Notes under the pieces: model-generated
The model's database searches: none
What the model was told of the DNA's origin: nothing
Seen by the model: only the letters and a program-made list of their open reading frames with translations
Position numbers and translations under genes: made by a program
From: CAZVFX01 sp964626565
GTDB taxonomy: Bacteria; Myxococcota_A; UBA9042; CAIXZC01
Reading direction: 5' to 3'
Length of the DNA: 64,000 nucleotides
NCBI GenBank assembly: GCA_964626565.1
Contig: CAZVFX010000017.1
Coordinates: 18,573-82,572 of the forward strand
In this document: positions 19,286 to 28,713 of the stretch, one piece after another
Layout: the number at the start of each line of letters is the position of its first letter
How positions within the stretch are numbered: position 1 is the stretch's first letter

Positions 19286-21382
19286 ATGGCATACTGGTGG
19301 TCAAATAACTCCGGCGTGGGGCTGCTGCTGGCGGTCGCCGTCATGATTTCGTCATGTTCTCTGCCCGCCGGCAAGGGGGGCTCACAAGGTGAAGGAGCCA
19401 AGCAGATGGCCGCGGTCAAGCCCGACAAGGAGCGGAAGTACTTCATCGAGGAAGTGGAAGGCATCGCGTTGGTTCAACTGTACGCTGACGGTTTCGAGAA
19501 GTTGCCGCTCAGGGAGAAGCTGCTGGCTTACTACCTGTACAAAGCCGCGGTGGCCGGACGTGACATGACCTACGACCAGAATCACCGGCACGCGCTCACC
19601 ATCCGCCATCTGCTCGATCAGATCCTCACCCATCCCTTGGGCTTGCCGCCCGGGTTGGAAGACAAGATTCTCAAATACGCGAAGCTGTTCTGGCTGAACA
19701 ACGGACCGTACTACGAGCGCAACAAGACTAAATTCACGGCTACTTTCGAGCGTCACGAGCTGCTCGAGGCGCTGGGGATTGCCAGGGCTAACGGTGCGGA
19801 TCTCAACTTCCCGGGCAGGACGCTTGAAGAAGTTGTGCTGGAACTGGAGCCGGTGCTTTTCGATCCGGCCCATGAGCCGTTGGTGACCAATAAGAATCCG
19901 GGGAAGGGCGGCGACATACTAAGGGACAGCGCGGGCAACTACTATCACGGCGTAACCATGGCCGACCTGGAGGGATTTGACGAGAAATATCCGCTCAATT
20001 CTCGATTGGTCAAAGAGTGTCCGAGAAAGAAGCCGTGTACTGTGGTGGAACAGGTCTACCGGGCCGGGCAGAAGGCCGCGGACGATAGCTGGGCCGTGGA
20101 GCCGGGTGTCTACGCCGCGCCGCTTGCGGAGTTGATTTCCCATCTCGAAAAAGCTGCCTGGTTTGCGCCGGAAGGACAAGCCGAGACCTTGAGGTTCCTG
20201 GCGAACTACCTTCGCACCGGTGACCCCGCCACTTTTGATCAGGCGAGCATTTCGTGGCTGAAGTCGGAGCCGCAGGTGGACGTCATAATCGGGTTTATTG
20301 AGACCTACAAAGATCCGCGCAGTCAGAAAGGGGAATTCGAAGGTCTGGTCTACTATACCGATCCGGAGAACTCAGCCCTTATGGAAGGTGTCGCGGAGAA
20401 CGTCGCCTACTTTGAAGAGCAGGCGCCCTGGTCGGACAAGTACAAGAAGGAGCACGTTGCGATTCCCGTTGCCAGCGCCATCAATGTGCTGCTCGGCGTG
20501 GGCGGGGCGGGCCCCAACATCCCTGCCGGTATCAATCTGCCCAACGCACAGTGGATCAGGGAGAAGCACGGCTCCCGGAGCGTGCTGCTGACCAACGTCA
20601 CCGCTGCGGCTCAGGCTGCCATCTCCGACCGGGCCCTCGAGGAGTTCGCACTTCCTCTCGAAGTGGCGCCGGCCAAGAAGTACCGGGAAAACATCGGTCG
20701 CACCATGGTGGCGCTTCACGAAATCGTCGGCCACGGTTCAGGCAAGGTGAATCCGGACCTCAAGGAAGACCCGTCCTTCTACCTGAAGGAGACGTACTCT
20801 GCGCTGGAGGAAACCCGTGCCGAACTCGTCGCCTTGCACCACATCTTTGACCCAAAATTGGTGGAACTGGGAGCGGTTTCCGGGCCGGAGGCGGCCGCCG
20901 AAGCCTACCGGGGCTACCTGCGCCACGGGCTTCTGCAGTTGCGCCGGGTGAAGGAAGGCAGTCGTTTCGAAGATGACCACATGAGGGCGACGCACCTTAT
21001 CGTTCAGTACCTGCTCGCCAACGAGGATGCTGCAGAAGTGCGGAAAGTGGACGGCAAGACCTACTACGCGCTGAAAGACCTTGATGAGGCGCGGGACTCG
21101 GTCGCGGAGTTGTTGAAGGAAGTAATGCGCATCAAGGGGGAAGGAGACCTGGAGGCCGGACGAGCGCTGGTAGCCAAGTACGCGGTTGATTTCGACCCGG
21201 GGCTTCGTGATGAGATAGTTGCCCGCGCCAAGTCTGCCTCGGTGCCGGATTTTGTGGCGTTCCACCAGCCGGGCGTGAAGTTGGTTCTTGATGACTCGGG
21301 CGAGCCGGTTGACGTGGTGCTGGACTACAGCAACGACTTCGTGAGCACGATGCTGGAGTGGGACCTTGTGGGTGCTCGCTAG
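19286..21382 (+). CDS. Dipeptidyl-peptidase III-like lipoprotein (peptidase family M49)
   Basis: A 698-residue zinc peptidase of the M49 type, with a lipoprotein signal ('VMISSCSLPAG'). The zinc motif is intact: H478-E479-I-V-G-H483 in 'HEIVGHGSGK', and the second motif 'EETRAE' at 508-513 supplies the third ligand. The length matches dipeptidyl-peptidase III, which removes dipeptides from the N-terminus of short peptides. Export as a lipoprotein puts it in the periplasm or at the outer membrane, suggesting peptide scavenging. ATG 19286 has GGAG about 6 bp upstream. It is the second gene of the 17922-24620 run. A catalytically degenerate M49 relative lies at 49591. Confidence 0.9.
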   Translation: MAYWWSNNSGVGLLLAVAVMISSCSLPAGKGGSQGEGAKQMAAVKPDKERKYFIEEVEGIALVQLYADGFEKLPLREKLLAYYLYKAAVAGRDMTYDQNHRHALTIRHLLDQILTHPLGLPPGLEDKILKYAKLFWLNNGPYYERNKTKFTATFERHELLEALGIARANGADLNFPGRTLEEVVLELEPVLFDPAHEPLVTNKNPGKGGDILRDSAGNYYHGVTMADLEGFDEKYPLNSRLVKECPRKKPCTVVEQVYRAGQKAADDSWAVEPGVYAAPLAELISHLEKAAWFAPEGQAETLRFLANYLRTGDPATFDQASISWLKSEPQVDVIIGFIETYKDPRSQKGEFEGLVYYTDPENSALMEGVAENVAYFEEQAPWSDKYKKEHVAIPVASAINVLLGVGGAGPNIPAGINLPNAQWIREKHGSRSVLLTNVTAAAQAAISDRALEEFALPLEVAPAKKYRENIGRTMVALHEIVGHGSGKVNPDLKEDPSFYLKETYSALEETRAELVALHHIFDPKLVELGAVSGPEAAAEAYRGYLRHGLLQLRRVKEGSRFEDDHMRATHLIVQYLLANEDAAEVRKVDGKTYYALKDLDEARDSVAELLKEVMRIKGEGDLEAGRALVAKYAVDFDPGLRDEIVARAKSASVPDFVAFHQPGVKLVLDDSGEPVDVVLDYSNDFVSTMLEWDLVGAR

Positions 21383-21394
21383 ATTGGAGTTTTG

Positions 21395-22132
21395 ATGGAC
21401 GAATATTCTCCGGTTAAGAAGCTGAGCATATCAGACGAAATCACCGTTCAGATTCTGCGGTTGATCTTGCGGGGGACCCTCTCTCCGGGTGAAAGGCTGC
21501 CGCCGGAAAGAGAACTTGCGGTGCGGTTCAACACTAATCGCAACACGTTGCGTGAAGCGATTCGGAATCTACAGACGCTGAACGTAGTAGAGGCCAGGCA
21601 GGGGGATGGCCTGAAAGTACGAGACTACCGCGAGGTGGGGGAACTGAACCTGCTTCCCCATTTTCTGCGGGAGACCAAGGACCTGGACAGTCTGGTGCTG
21701 GTACTGGAGGACATGTTGCGTGTCCGCCGCCTGCTGCTTACCGATGTTTGTGAACTGATTGCTGAGCGGGCCAGCGCCGAGCAGATCGAGGAGATCAGGG
21801 GTCTGGTCGACCGTCAGCGGGAGCAGTTGGATGAGCCGGAGAATCTCGTGCAGACCGATCTGGAGATTTCTCAGGCCATGGTGAGGGCGTCGGCCAGCCT
21901 GGCCAGCAGGTGGCTGTTCAACACCATCGTCAAGATTTATCAGGACATCGTGTTTCAGTTCCCCGACCTGTGGGTTTTCGCACCCGACTACATTGATTCC
22001 ATGGCTGCCGTGGTTGAAGAAGCTTCGTGCGGGCGCGGCGCCGAAGCGCGCAAGATCATGCAGGCGCACCTGGAGGGCAGCGACGAGATGATCCTGTCCG
22101 CAGTCAGGTCTTTCAGGGATATGCTTGACTAG
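21395..22132 (+). CDS. GntR/FadR-type transcriptional regulator
   Basis: A 245-residue regulator. The N-terminal winged helix is typical of GntR proteins ('ILRGTLSPGERLPPERELA', 'NRNTLREAIRNLQ', residues about 15-75). The C-terminal ~160 residues are all-helical with the FCD pattern of the FadR subfamily ('MLRVRRLLLTDVCELIAERA', 'DLEISQAMVRAS'). FCD domains bind carboxylate effectors, often through metal. ATG 21395 is chosen because GGAG lies 5 bp ahead; a TTG one codon earlier is also possible. It sits inside the run with the CoA-transferase and M49 peptidase genes, 12 bp after the peptidase stop, and may control that operon. Confidence 0.9.
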   Translation: MDEYSPVKKLSISDEITVQILRLILRGTLSPGERLPPERELAVRFNTNRNTLREAIRNLQTLNVVEARQGDGLKVRDYREVGELNLLPHFLRETKDLDSLVLVLEDMLRVRRLLLTDVCELIAERASAEQIEEIRGLVDRQREQLDEPENLVQTDLEISQAMVRASASLASRWLFNTIVKIYQDIVFQFPDLWVFAPDYIDSMAAVVEEASCGRGAEARKIMQAHLEGSDEMILSAVRSFRDMLD

Positions 22133-22157
22133 TTTGCCCCTCAATGGAGGTTCGGCA

Positions 22158-24620
22158 ATGACGAGTTTTCGGGTGGGCTTTGCGGCCCTGCTTCTACTCT
22201 GTGCGACGTCCTCTGCCATGGCTCAGGATGCCGGCGAGATTCCTGCGGCCCAGTCGCGGCTGCCCTATGTCATTACGATGCCCGGGGTGAGCGTGGCCGA
22301 CCCGGCTCCGCATCTGGGCCGGGACGCCAACCCCGCGTCCATAAACCTGGTGCCGTCGTCCCAACTGCTTTTCCTCTGGGGAGGCCAACTGCAAGGCGGG
22401 ACTTTTGCCGGTGCGCTGGGCGATGCTCTTCATCTGGCGTATGGCGTTCATCACTACTCTCCGGAAGCCGGCTCGGAAGGGTGGGGCGCCAACCTTGACG
22501 TCGGTTTGAGTCCCACACCCGAGATGACCATCGGATTCTCCTGGCAGAACCTGTGGGGAAACCGCGTCTTCGAAGATAAGGATGCGCTGTCGGTAGGAAT
22601 GCTGCTGAGGCCGGGGCGATGGTTCAGCCTGGGATTAGTAGGGCGCAACCTCTCGGAGGAGCAGTTCTCGCCCCGGGACCCCGACACGGGGGGCAAGCAG
22701 GACCTGGTCCAGATGTCCGCGGGCATGGCCATTCGGCCCGGCATCGAATGGTTGTCCATCGGCGCGGATGTAACCACTGACCGCAAATGGAACTACTGGG
22801 ACCCCTCCGCGTTCCTGTCGATTCAGCCTGTTCCCGGAATCGAACTGGGCGCCAACGGCTACTTCCGCAACGAAGACTCGGGCTGGAACTGGGGTGCTGG
22901 AGCCATGCTCTCCATCTATACCGTTGCGGGAGATCACTATGGCGGCTACACCCGGTCCAGTGACGGCACTCAGGATTGGGTTTATGCGGCCCGCTTCTCC
23001 TCTGTCTCCGAGGAGACTGTTCTCAGGCCGGGCGGCTACGTAGTGAAATACGCGCTGCCGGGCGGTGTGCGGGAAGCCCCCCGAGGCGGTCTGTTCAGTC
23101 CTCCGGGGAAGACCTTTCTGGAAACCAGGTTGGAGCTTTCCAGGATCGCTTCGGACCCGCAGGTGGATGGTGTTGTCCTGTACATCGGCCGCATGAGTAT
23201 CGGCTGGTCTCAGGCTCAGGAACTTGCCGGGTCGGTGTCGTTGCTGCGCAAGAAGGGGAAGAAGGTGCTCGCCTACCTGTCCTCCGGCGGGAACAAGGAG
23301 TACTACCTCGCTGCGCATGCGGACAAGATCATGGTGAGCCCCGCAACCATGATCTACCTGACGGGCATCGCCTCGAGCCTCACCTTCCTCAAGGACCTCA
23401 TGGCCTGGATCGGTCTCGAGGCGCAGTTCGCCCGCATTGGCAAATACAAAACCTATCCCGAGCAGTTCATCAACTCCGAGCCCAGCCCGGGGTACAAAGA
23501 GGCCCACCTCGCCATGCTGGGAGATTTCTTCGGGCAACTGGTGGACGAAGTCGCGGTCGCCCGGGGTGTGGACAAAAAGACGGTGGCGGAATGGATCGAT
23601 GCCGGGCCCTACACTGCAGGGCAGGCAAAGGTCAAAGAGCTGGTCGATTTCGTGACCCCGATAGAGGATCTGAAAGCAGCCCTTCAGCATGCCGGCATGG
23701 GCAACATGACCCTGGCCGAGAGTTATCCCATTCGCAAATATCGGGACGACTCGTGGGGGGACAGACCTGCAATCGCAGTCCTGGTCATCGAGGGCAGTAT
23801 CGTCGAGGGCCGCAGTCAGACTCTCCCCATTGTGGGGATGAAGCTTTGCGGCTCGTCCAGCATCGTCGCAGCCGCGCGCAAGTTGAAGAAAGACCCGGGG
23901 GTGGAAGGTGTGCTGGTCCGCATCAACAGCCCCGGCGGTTCCGCACTGGGTTCCGAGCTTATCAACCGGGCGCTCAGGGACCTGGCTCTGGTGAAGCCCC
24001 TGGTGGTGAGTATCGGCAACGTCGCGGCATCGGGCGGCTATTATGCCGCGGTGGCTTCCGACCGGATCTTTATCATGCCGGGCAGTGTAACCGGCTCCAT
24101 CGGTATCTTCTTCGGCAAGGTGGTAGCCAGCGAACTGCTCGACAAGTTGCGCATCCGCCGCTATCGATTCGACCGCGGCCGCAACGCGTCCATTCTGTCC
24201 CTCGATCGCCGTCTCACCGATGAAGAGATGAAGGAAGTCCTGACCCGTATCAGCGACCTCTACGACCTGTTCTTGAGCCGAGTGGCCAAGGCCCGGGGGA
24301 AGAAGAAGGAGGAGGTGGACGCGTTGGGCCAGGGGCGGGTGTGGAGCGGCGAGCGGGCTGTGGGAAACGGTCTGGCCGACGAAGAGGGCGGGGTTCTCGA
24401 GGCGCTTGCATACCTCAAGGCCCAGGCCGGCATCGCCCCGGACCGGGAGGTGAAGTTGCGATATTTCCCACGCCCCGGGTTCTCACAGCTCATTCAGCAG
24501 GCGATCACCGGTTCATCTGCTGAAACCGGCGACGAGGCTGAAAACCTCCTCCAACTTATCGAGATGATCACCACCACCTACACCTGGGCCATCGACCCGT
24601 GGCTGGCTGACTTCAACTAG
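22158..24620 (+). CDS. SppA-like S49 peptidase with N-terminal barrel-like domain
   Basis: An 820-residue exported protein. ATG 22158 follows GGAGG at 7 bp and gives a signal peptide ending 'SAMA/QD'. Residues about 25-310 are beta-rich and porin-like ('GWGANLDVGLSPTPEMTIGFSW', 'RWFSLGLVGRNLSEEQF'). Residues about 340-790 carry two S49 repeats: the first has the catalytic lysine K431 in 'GKYKTYPEQF', the second the nucleophile S625 in 'NVAASGGYYAA' followed by 'TGSIGIFFGK'. E. coli SppA uses the same Lys/Ser dyad across its repeats to digest signal peptides. Here the usual N-terminal membrane anchor is replaced by the barrel-like part. It is the last gene of the operon; its stop overlaps the convergent permease stop. 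Confidence 0.85.
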   Translation: MTSFRVGFAALLLLCATSSAMAQDAGEIPAAQSRLPYVITMPGVSVADPAPHLGRDANPASINLVPSSQLLFLWGGQLQGGTFAGALGDALHLAYGVHHYSPEAGSEGWGANLDVGLSPTPEMTIGFSWQNLWGNRVFEDKDALSVGMLLRPGRWFSLGLVGRNLSEEQFSPRDPDTGGKQDLVQMSAGMAIRPGIEWLSIGADVTTDRKWNYWDPSAFLSIQPVPGIELGANGYFRNEDSGWNWGAGAMLSIYTVAGDHYGGYTRSSDGTQDWVYAARFSSVSEETVLRPGGYVVKYALPGGVREAPRGGLFSPPGKTFLETRLELSRIASDPQVDGVVLYIGRMSIGWSQAQELAGSVSLLRKKGKKVLAYLSSGGNKEYYLAAHADKIMVSPATMIYLTGIASSLTFLKDLMAWIGLEAQFARIGKYKTYPEQFINSEPSPGYKEAHLAMLGDFFGQLVDEVAVARGVDKKTVAEWIDAGPYTAGQAKVKELVDFVTPIEDLKAALQHAGMGNMTLAESYPIRKYRDDSWGDRPAIAVLVIEGSIVEGRSQTLPIVGMKLCGSSSIVAAARKLKKDPGVEGVLVRINSPGGSALGSELINRALRDLALVKPLVVSIGNVAASGGYYAAVASDRIFIMPGSVTGSIGIFFGKVVASELLDKLRIRRYRFDRGRNASILSLDRRLTDEEMKEVLTRISDLYDLFLSRVAKARGKKKEEVDALGQGRVWSGERAVGNGLADEEGGVLEALAYLKAQAGIAPDREVKLRYFPRPGFSQLIQQAITGSSAETGDEAENLLQLIEMITTTYTWAIDPWLADFN

Positions 24621-26092
24621 CTTGTGCTCTTCTCGGGTGCCAGGCGGGTGGCGGCCAGGTAGACGGCGAAGGAGACGAAGAATCCGACGAACCATGCGTA
24701 GGTATACAGGTCGGCCCAGAAGCCGCCGACTTCGATTATTTCTATGCGGCCCAGGAAGCCGGGAATGTTGGGGATGATTCCCAGCACAAGTGCGACCACG
24801 GCCCGCCAGTTGAAACCGTGTGAGAATGAGTATCGTCCGGGCCGGTAGAGGTCGGGCAGGTCCAGCTCCATGCGGCGATGGACCCAGTAGTCACAGATGA
24901 GGATGCCCGCGATGGGCCCCAGCAGCGCTGAGTAGCCGATTAGCCAGGTGAAGATGTAGCCGGTGGGGTCGGCCATCAATTTCCAGGGCATCATCAGAAT
25001 ACCGATAACGCCGGTGATCATGCCGCCGGCCCGGAAGGAGATACGCTTAGGCGAGATGTTTGTAAACGCATTGGCCGGGGCGACCACATTGGCCGCCAGA
25101 TTGGTAGTGAGGGTGGCGACTGCCAGGGCGAGCATGGAGATGATCACCACCGGCGCCGATTCGAACCGCGCCAGCAGCGCCACCGGGTCCCAGATTTCTT
25201 CGCCGTAAATCACCACGGTGGCCGAAGTTACTGCGACCCCGATGAAAGCAAAGAGAGGCATGGTTGTGTTGAGTCCCAGCGCTTGCCCCAGCATCTGGTC
25301 CTTCTGGCTTTTTGCGTATCTGGTGAAGTCGGGAATATTGAGAGACAAAGTCGCCCAGTAGCCCACCATGCCGGTGAGTGCGGGGAAGAAGAAGGCGAAA
25401 AAATCTCCGGAAGTGGCGAATCTGTCCGGCTTGGAGAGCATGGGCCCGAAGCCGCCTGCTCGATAATAGGCCCAGCCCAACAGGCCCAGACCGATGATTA
25501 GCAGGAACGGTGCGCCCAGGTTCTCGAGGAACCTGATCGACTCGATTCCCCGCCAGATTATCACCATGTTGATGGCCCAGAAGATGCCAAAACCGAACCA
25601 GGCGCCCAAAGACATCTGTCCGATGAATCCAAGGTCTACAATGGGCAGGGTCGCCCACCATTCAAACCCGGCGCACATGGCCTGGTGGATAGCACCTCCG
25701 CCAATCCAGGTCTGGATGCCGAACCAGCCGCACGCGACGATGGCTCTGAGCAGGGAAGGGATGTTGGCTCCCAGCAGCCCGAAAGACGCACGCGTCAGCA
25801 CTGGAAACGGCACGCCGAACCGGGTGCCGGCGTGGGCCACCAGCACCATTGGTACGAGGACAATGAGGTTGCCCAGGGCAACGGTGATGATCGCCTGCCA
25901 CCAGTTCATCCCTTCCTGGATGAGGGAGGAGGCCAGCATATAGGTGGGAATACAAACGCTCATGCCTACCCAAAGCGCAGCAATATCCCATTTTCCCCAC
26001 TTGCGGTCTTTGGCCGCGGTGGGTGCAATGTCCTGGTTGAAGAAGGGGCTGTCATCCACAGCTACGTTCAGTTCACGAATTTCGCTACTCAA
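24617..26092 (-). CDS. NCS1-family nucleobase/hydantoin:cation symporter
   Basis: A 491-residue permease with about 12 membrane segments, of the nucleobase:cation symporter-1 family (cytosine, allantoin and hydantoin transporters). Landmarks are 'KWDIAALWVGMSVCIPTY', 'GVPFPVLTRASFGLLGAN' and 'WFGIQTWIGG' in the substrate-binding region, then 'IPDFTRYAKSQKDQ' and 'TNLAANVVAPANAF'. The start is the TTG at 26092, because GGAGGG lies 5 bp ahead of it; another TTG at 26116 lies upstream of that ribosome site. It is divergent from the hydrolase gene at 26198 and shares a 105-bp intergenic region. The substrate cannot be fixed by reading, but hydantoin, allantoin or a pyrimidine base is most likely. 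Confidence 0.9.
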   Translation of the reverse strand: MSSEIRELNVAVDDSPFFNQDIAPTAAKDRKWGKWDIAALWVGMSVCIPTYMLASSLIQEGMNWWQAIITVALGNLIVLVPMVLVAHAGTRFGVPFPVLTRASFGLLGANIPSLLRAIVACGWFGIQTWIGGGAIHQAMCAGFEWWATLPIVDLGFIGQMSLGAWFGFGIFWAINMVIIWRGIESIRFLENLGAPFLLIIGLGLLGWAYYRAGGFGPMLSKPDRFATSGDFFAFFFPALTGMVGYWATLSLNIPDFTRYAKSQKDQMLGQALGLNTTMPLFAFIGVAVTSATVVIYGEEIWDPVALLARFESAPVVIISMLALAVATLTTNLAANVVAPANAFTNISPKRISFRAGGMITGVIGILMMPWKLMADPTGYIFTWLIGYSALLGPIAGILICDYWVHRRMELDLPDLYRPGRYSFSHGFNWRAVVALVLGIIPNIPGFLGRIEIIEVGGFWADLYTYAWFVGFFVSFAVYLAATRLAPEKSTS

Positions 26093-26197
26093 TCTATCCC
26101 TCCATGAGGTTCTCAACTCATCATAGGCCAGACCGCTTCCCTTTTCCAGAACCCGAATGCTCTGCTATGATGTCCCCCATGAAGAGGTGGCGAAAAG

Positions 26198-27085
26198 ATG
26201 AAGAAGCGGGTGGTGCTGTGGGGTATGGGCCTGGTGTTCGCTTTGTTCCTGCTGTCGGTGTTGGCCATGTGGTTTGAGAACCGACTGATATTCTTCCCGG
26301 AGAAGTACCCTCGGGGCGGCTGGGATGGTGTGTACGAAGCGGCCAAACAGGGCCGCCTCGATGTGGCCGTGGAAGACTGCTGGTTCACCACCGAAGACGA
26401 TGCAAAGATCCACGCCTGGTACATCAGCTCCAAGCCACCCCGGGCTGCCCCTCCCCCCGCGCCCGGCGCCCCAAGCCCCAAGCCCGTCGTTTTGTGGTTC
26501 CACGGCAATGCGGGCAACATCGCGGGTTGGTTTCCCGACTACCGGAGCGTGGCCCGTCGAGGGGTGGATGTGCTGGCCGTTGACTACCGGGGGTATGGCC
26601 GCAGCGAAGGTTCACCGGATGAGGAGGGAGTTTACGCGGATGCCCTCGCCGCGTGGGTTTACCTGGTGGACGAGCGAGGGATTGAGCCTTCCCGGATAGT
26701 TATCTACGGCTTCTCGCTAGGTGGTGCGGTTGCAGTTGATCTGGCGTCCAAAGTGGAAGCCGCGGGGTTGGTGGTCCAGTCGTCCTTCACCTCGGTTCCG
26801 GACATGGCTGCATCGATCTTCCCGCTGGTTCCTAAGGCGTTGGTGAGGACGCAAATGGACTCAGCCGGGAAGATAGCCGGAATCCTGGCGCCGAAGCTGT
26901 TTATCCACAGCCCTCGTGATGAGCTGGTCCCATATCGCCTGGGGAAACGTTTGTACGAGGCGGCGGCAGACCCGAAGAGCTTTTATGTCGTGGAGCGTGC
27001 GGGCCACAACGACACTTTTGCTGCCGGCGGTCAGCCGATGTTGACAACCCTGCTCGAGTTCATCGAGGCGGCGGTGGCAAAGTAG
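26198..27085 (+). CDS. Membrane-anchored alpha/beta hydrolase (BEM46-like)
   Basis: A 295-residue hydrolase with an N-terminal membrane anchor ('GLVFALFLLSVLAMWF') followed by 'ENRLIFFPEKYP', typical of BEM46/YfhR-type serine hydrolases. The oxyanion motif is 'WFHGNAGNIAGW', the nucleophile elbow 'GFSLGG' with Ser173, the acid 'SPRDELVPY' and the base in 'ERAGHNDTF'. All of the triad is present. A Pro/Ala-rich insertion ('PRAAPPPAPGAPSPKP') lies just before the first core strand. The catalytic domain is probably periplasmic or membrane-associated; the substrate is unknown. It is divergent from the NCS1 permease gene. Confidence 0.85.
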   Translation: MKKRVVLWGMGLVFALFLLSVLAMWFENRLIFFPEKYPRGGWDGVYEAAKQGRLDVAVEDCWFTTEDDAKIHAWYISSKPPRAAPPPAPGAPSPKPVVLWFHGNAGNIAGWFPDYRSVARRGVDVLAVDYRGYGRSEGSPDEEGVYADALAAWVYLVDERGIEPSRIVIYGFSLGGAVAVDLASKVEAAGLVVQSSFTSVPDMAASIFPLVPKALVRTQMDSAGKIAGILAPKLFIHSPRDELVPYRLGKRLYEAAADPKSFYVVERAGHNDTFAAGGQPMLTTLLEFIEAAVAK

Positions 27086-27099
27086 TCTTCTTCCCTTTT

Positions 27100-27130
27100 T
27101 TGACACACTCCCCCTTTTTAAGGGTAGAAT
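27100..27130 (+). promoter_or_regulatory. Possible sigma-70-type promoter for the 27172 lipoprotein gene
   Basis: TTGACA at 27100-27105 and TAGAAT at 27125-27130 are separated by 19 bp, slightly long for a vegetative promoter. The gene start is 42 bp further on, with 'gggaggtcggg' as the ribosome site. Confidence 0.4.
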
Positions 27131-27171
27131 CTACAGGACAGTAAGTACCATTAAGGTCGCGGGAGGTCGGG

Positions 27172-28680
27172 ATGCGGAACGTGGTAGTTCTGGGGGCAAT
27201 ACTGATATTGGCGGCATGTTCCTCTGGTGGAGACGGGGATGAGGGCGTCGATTTGAAACGAGGCCCCGCTGATGCGTTGACGAGCAGCGACGGGCCCGGT
27301 TGGCCCAAAGATCAAGCAGGGACGGACGGGCGTCAGGGCAAGCAGGACATCGCGCCGGATTCGGGCGTGAAGCCCGGGGATACCGGCATTACGCCTGCCG
27401 ACGTGCCGACTCCTCCCCCGGATCTGGTCGGCTGTGTCCCCTATTGCGGAACCAAGGTCTGCGGTAGCGACGGCTGCGCAGGTAGTTGCGGGTCGTGCAA
27501 GACTGGGGAGATGTGCCTCGAATCGGGAGTTTGCGTACCGACCCCCGGTGAGCCCTCGCCGGGAGCTCTCGTTATCACCGAAATAATGGTGAATCCGTAC
27601 TCGGTGCCCGACTCGGACGGCGAGTGGTTCGAGATTCGCAACACTACGCCGGGCGCGCTCGGTTTGCATCAACTCACCATCAGGGACAACGACGGCGAAG
27701 ATTTCACGGTGGACAAGATCGTGCAGGTGGGGCCGGGAGAGCACTTTGTATTCGGCCGTAACTGGGACCCCAACAAGAACGGCGGAGCCGGGGTGAATTA
27801 TGAGTGGAGCGGATTCACCCTCTCCAACACTCAGGATGAAATCGTTCTTGAGTACAAGGGATTCGAGGTAGACCGGGTGGAGTGGTTTGAACCGTTGTGG
27901 AGCGCGCCGGTGGGCGCGGCCATGTCACTGCCTGAGGCCAAGCAGAACGCGGCGGATAACAACATCGCTGATCACTGGTGTCCGGCCAGTGAGACCATCG
28001 CAGGACCGGGCACTGATCTGGGTTCGCCCGGCAAGGCCAACCCGGATTGCGCCGGTTGTTTCCCCTCGTGTGAAGGCAAGGTATGCGGGCCCAACGGGTG
28101 TGGCGGATTGTGCGGGCAATGCGGAACCGGCGAGGTGTGCAAGCAGGGGTCCTGCATCGAGTCTCCCGGTGACGAGCCGGAAGAAGGGGACCTGGTGGTG
28201 AACGAGTTCCTGGCCAATCCGGTGGGTGTGAAGGACGATGACGGAGAGTGGATCGAATTGTTGAACCTGTCGGACAAGACGTTGGTGCTGAAAGACGTTG
28301 TGGTGCGGGACGACGGCAGTGACAGCTTCACCATTGACCAGGAGGTCGTGGTAGAGGCCTATGGCCTCGTCGTCCTGGGTAAGAACGGGGACAAGGACAC
28401 CAACGGCGGAGTTTCGGTGGACTATGTGTACAGCGGTTTCAACCTCGCCAACAGTGACGATGAGATAATACTGGAGTACGACGGTTCGCTCATTGATGAA
28501 GTGAAGTACGACGAGGACCAGGGGTGGCTGATGCAGGATGGCGCCGCGCTGGGGCTCGATCCGTGGGTCGCGGACTACGAGTTGAACGACCTGGCGGATG
28601 CCTGGTGCCCCGCGACGACCCCGTTTGCATCCGGCGACCTGGGTTCCCCCGGCGAGGAAAACGAGGTCTGTCCCTATTAA
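27172..28680 (+). CDS. Lipoprotein with two lamin-tail domains
   Basis: A 502-residue lipoprotein ('ILILAACSSGG'). Two lamin-tail domains (LTD, an Ig-like fold) are clear: about residues 127-235 ('LVITEIMVNPY', 'GEWFEIRNTT', 'TLSNTQDEIVLEY') and about 340-450 ('LVVNEFLANPV', 'GEWIELLNLSDK', 'NLANSDDEIILEY'). Each is preceded by a six-Cys module with spacing C-x3-C-x4-C-x4-C-x3-C-x2-C. LTDs of bacteria are usually surface or secreted binding modules. The region after the signal is acidic and Gly/Pro-rich. The ATG is supported by 'gggaggt'. The next gene, 33 bp downstream, encodes another lipoprotein of the same class, so the two may be co-transcribed. Confidence 0.85.
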   Translation: MRNVVVLGAILILAACSSGGDGDEGVDLKRGPADALTSSDGPGWPKDQAGTDGRQGKQDIAPDSGVKPGDTGITPADVPTPPPDLVGCVPYCGTKVCGSDGCAGSCGSCKTGEMCLESGVCVPTPGEPSPGALVITEIMVNPYSVPDSDGEWFEIRNTTPGALGLHQLTIRDNDGEDFTVDKIVQVGPGEHFVFGRNWDPNKNGGAGVNYEWSGFTLSNTQDEIVLEYKGFEVDRVEWFEPLWSAPVGAAMSLPEAKQNAADNNIADHWCPASETIAGPGTDLGSPGKANPDCAGCFPSCEGKVCGPNGCGGLCGQCGTGEVCKQGSCIESPGDEPEEGDLVVNEFLANPVGVKDDDGEWIELLNLSDKTLVLKDVVVRDDGSDSFTIDQEVVVEAYGLVVLGKNGDKDTNGGVSVDYVYSGFNLANSDDEIILEYDGSLIDEVKYDEDQGWLMQDGAALGLDPWVADYELNDLADAWCPATTPFASGDLGSPGEENEVCPY

Positions 28681-28713
28681 TGGGGCACCCGTCTGTAACT
28701 TGTTTGGAGTGTT

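Noticed and set aside
22635..23690. A 351-codon frame antisense to the SppA-like gene
   Set aside because: Overlaps the conserved S49 domain; no protein-like features.
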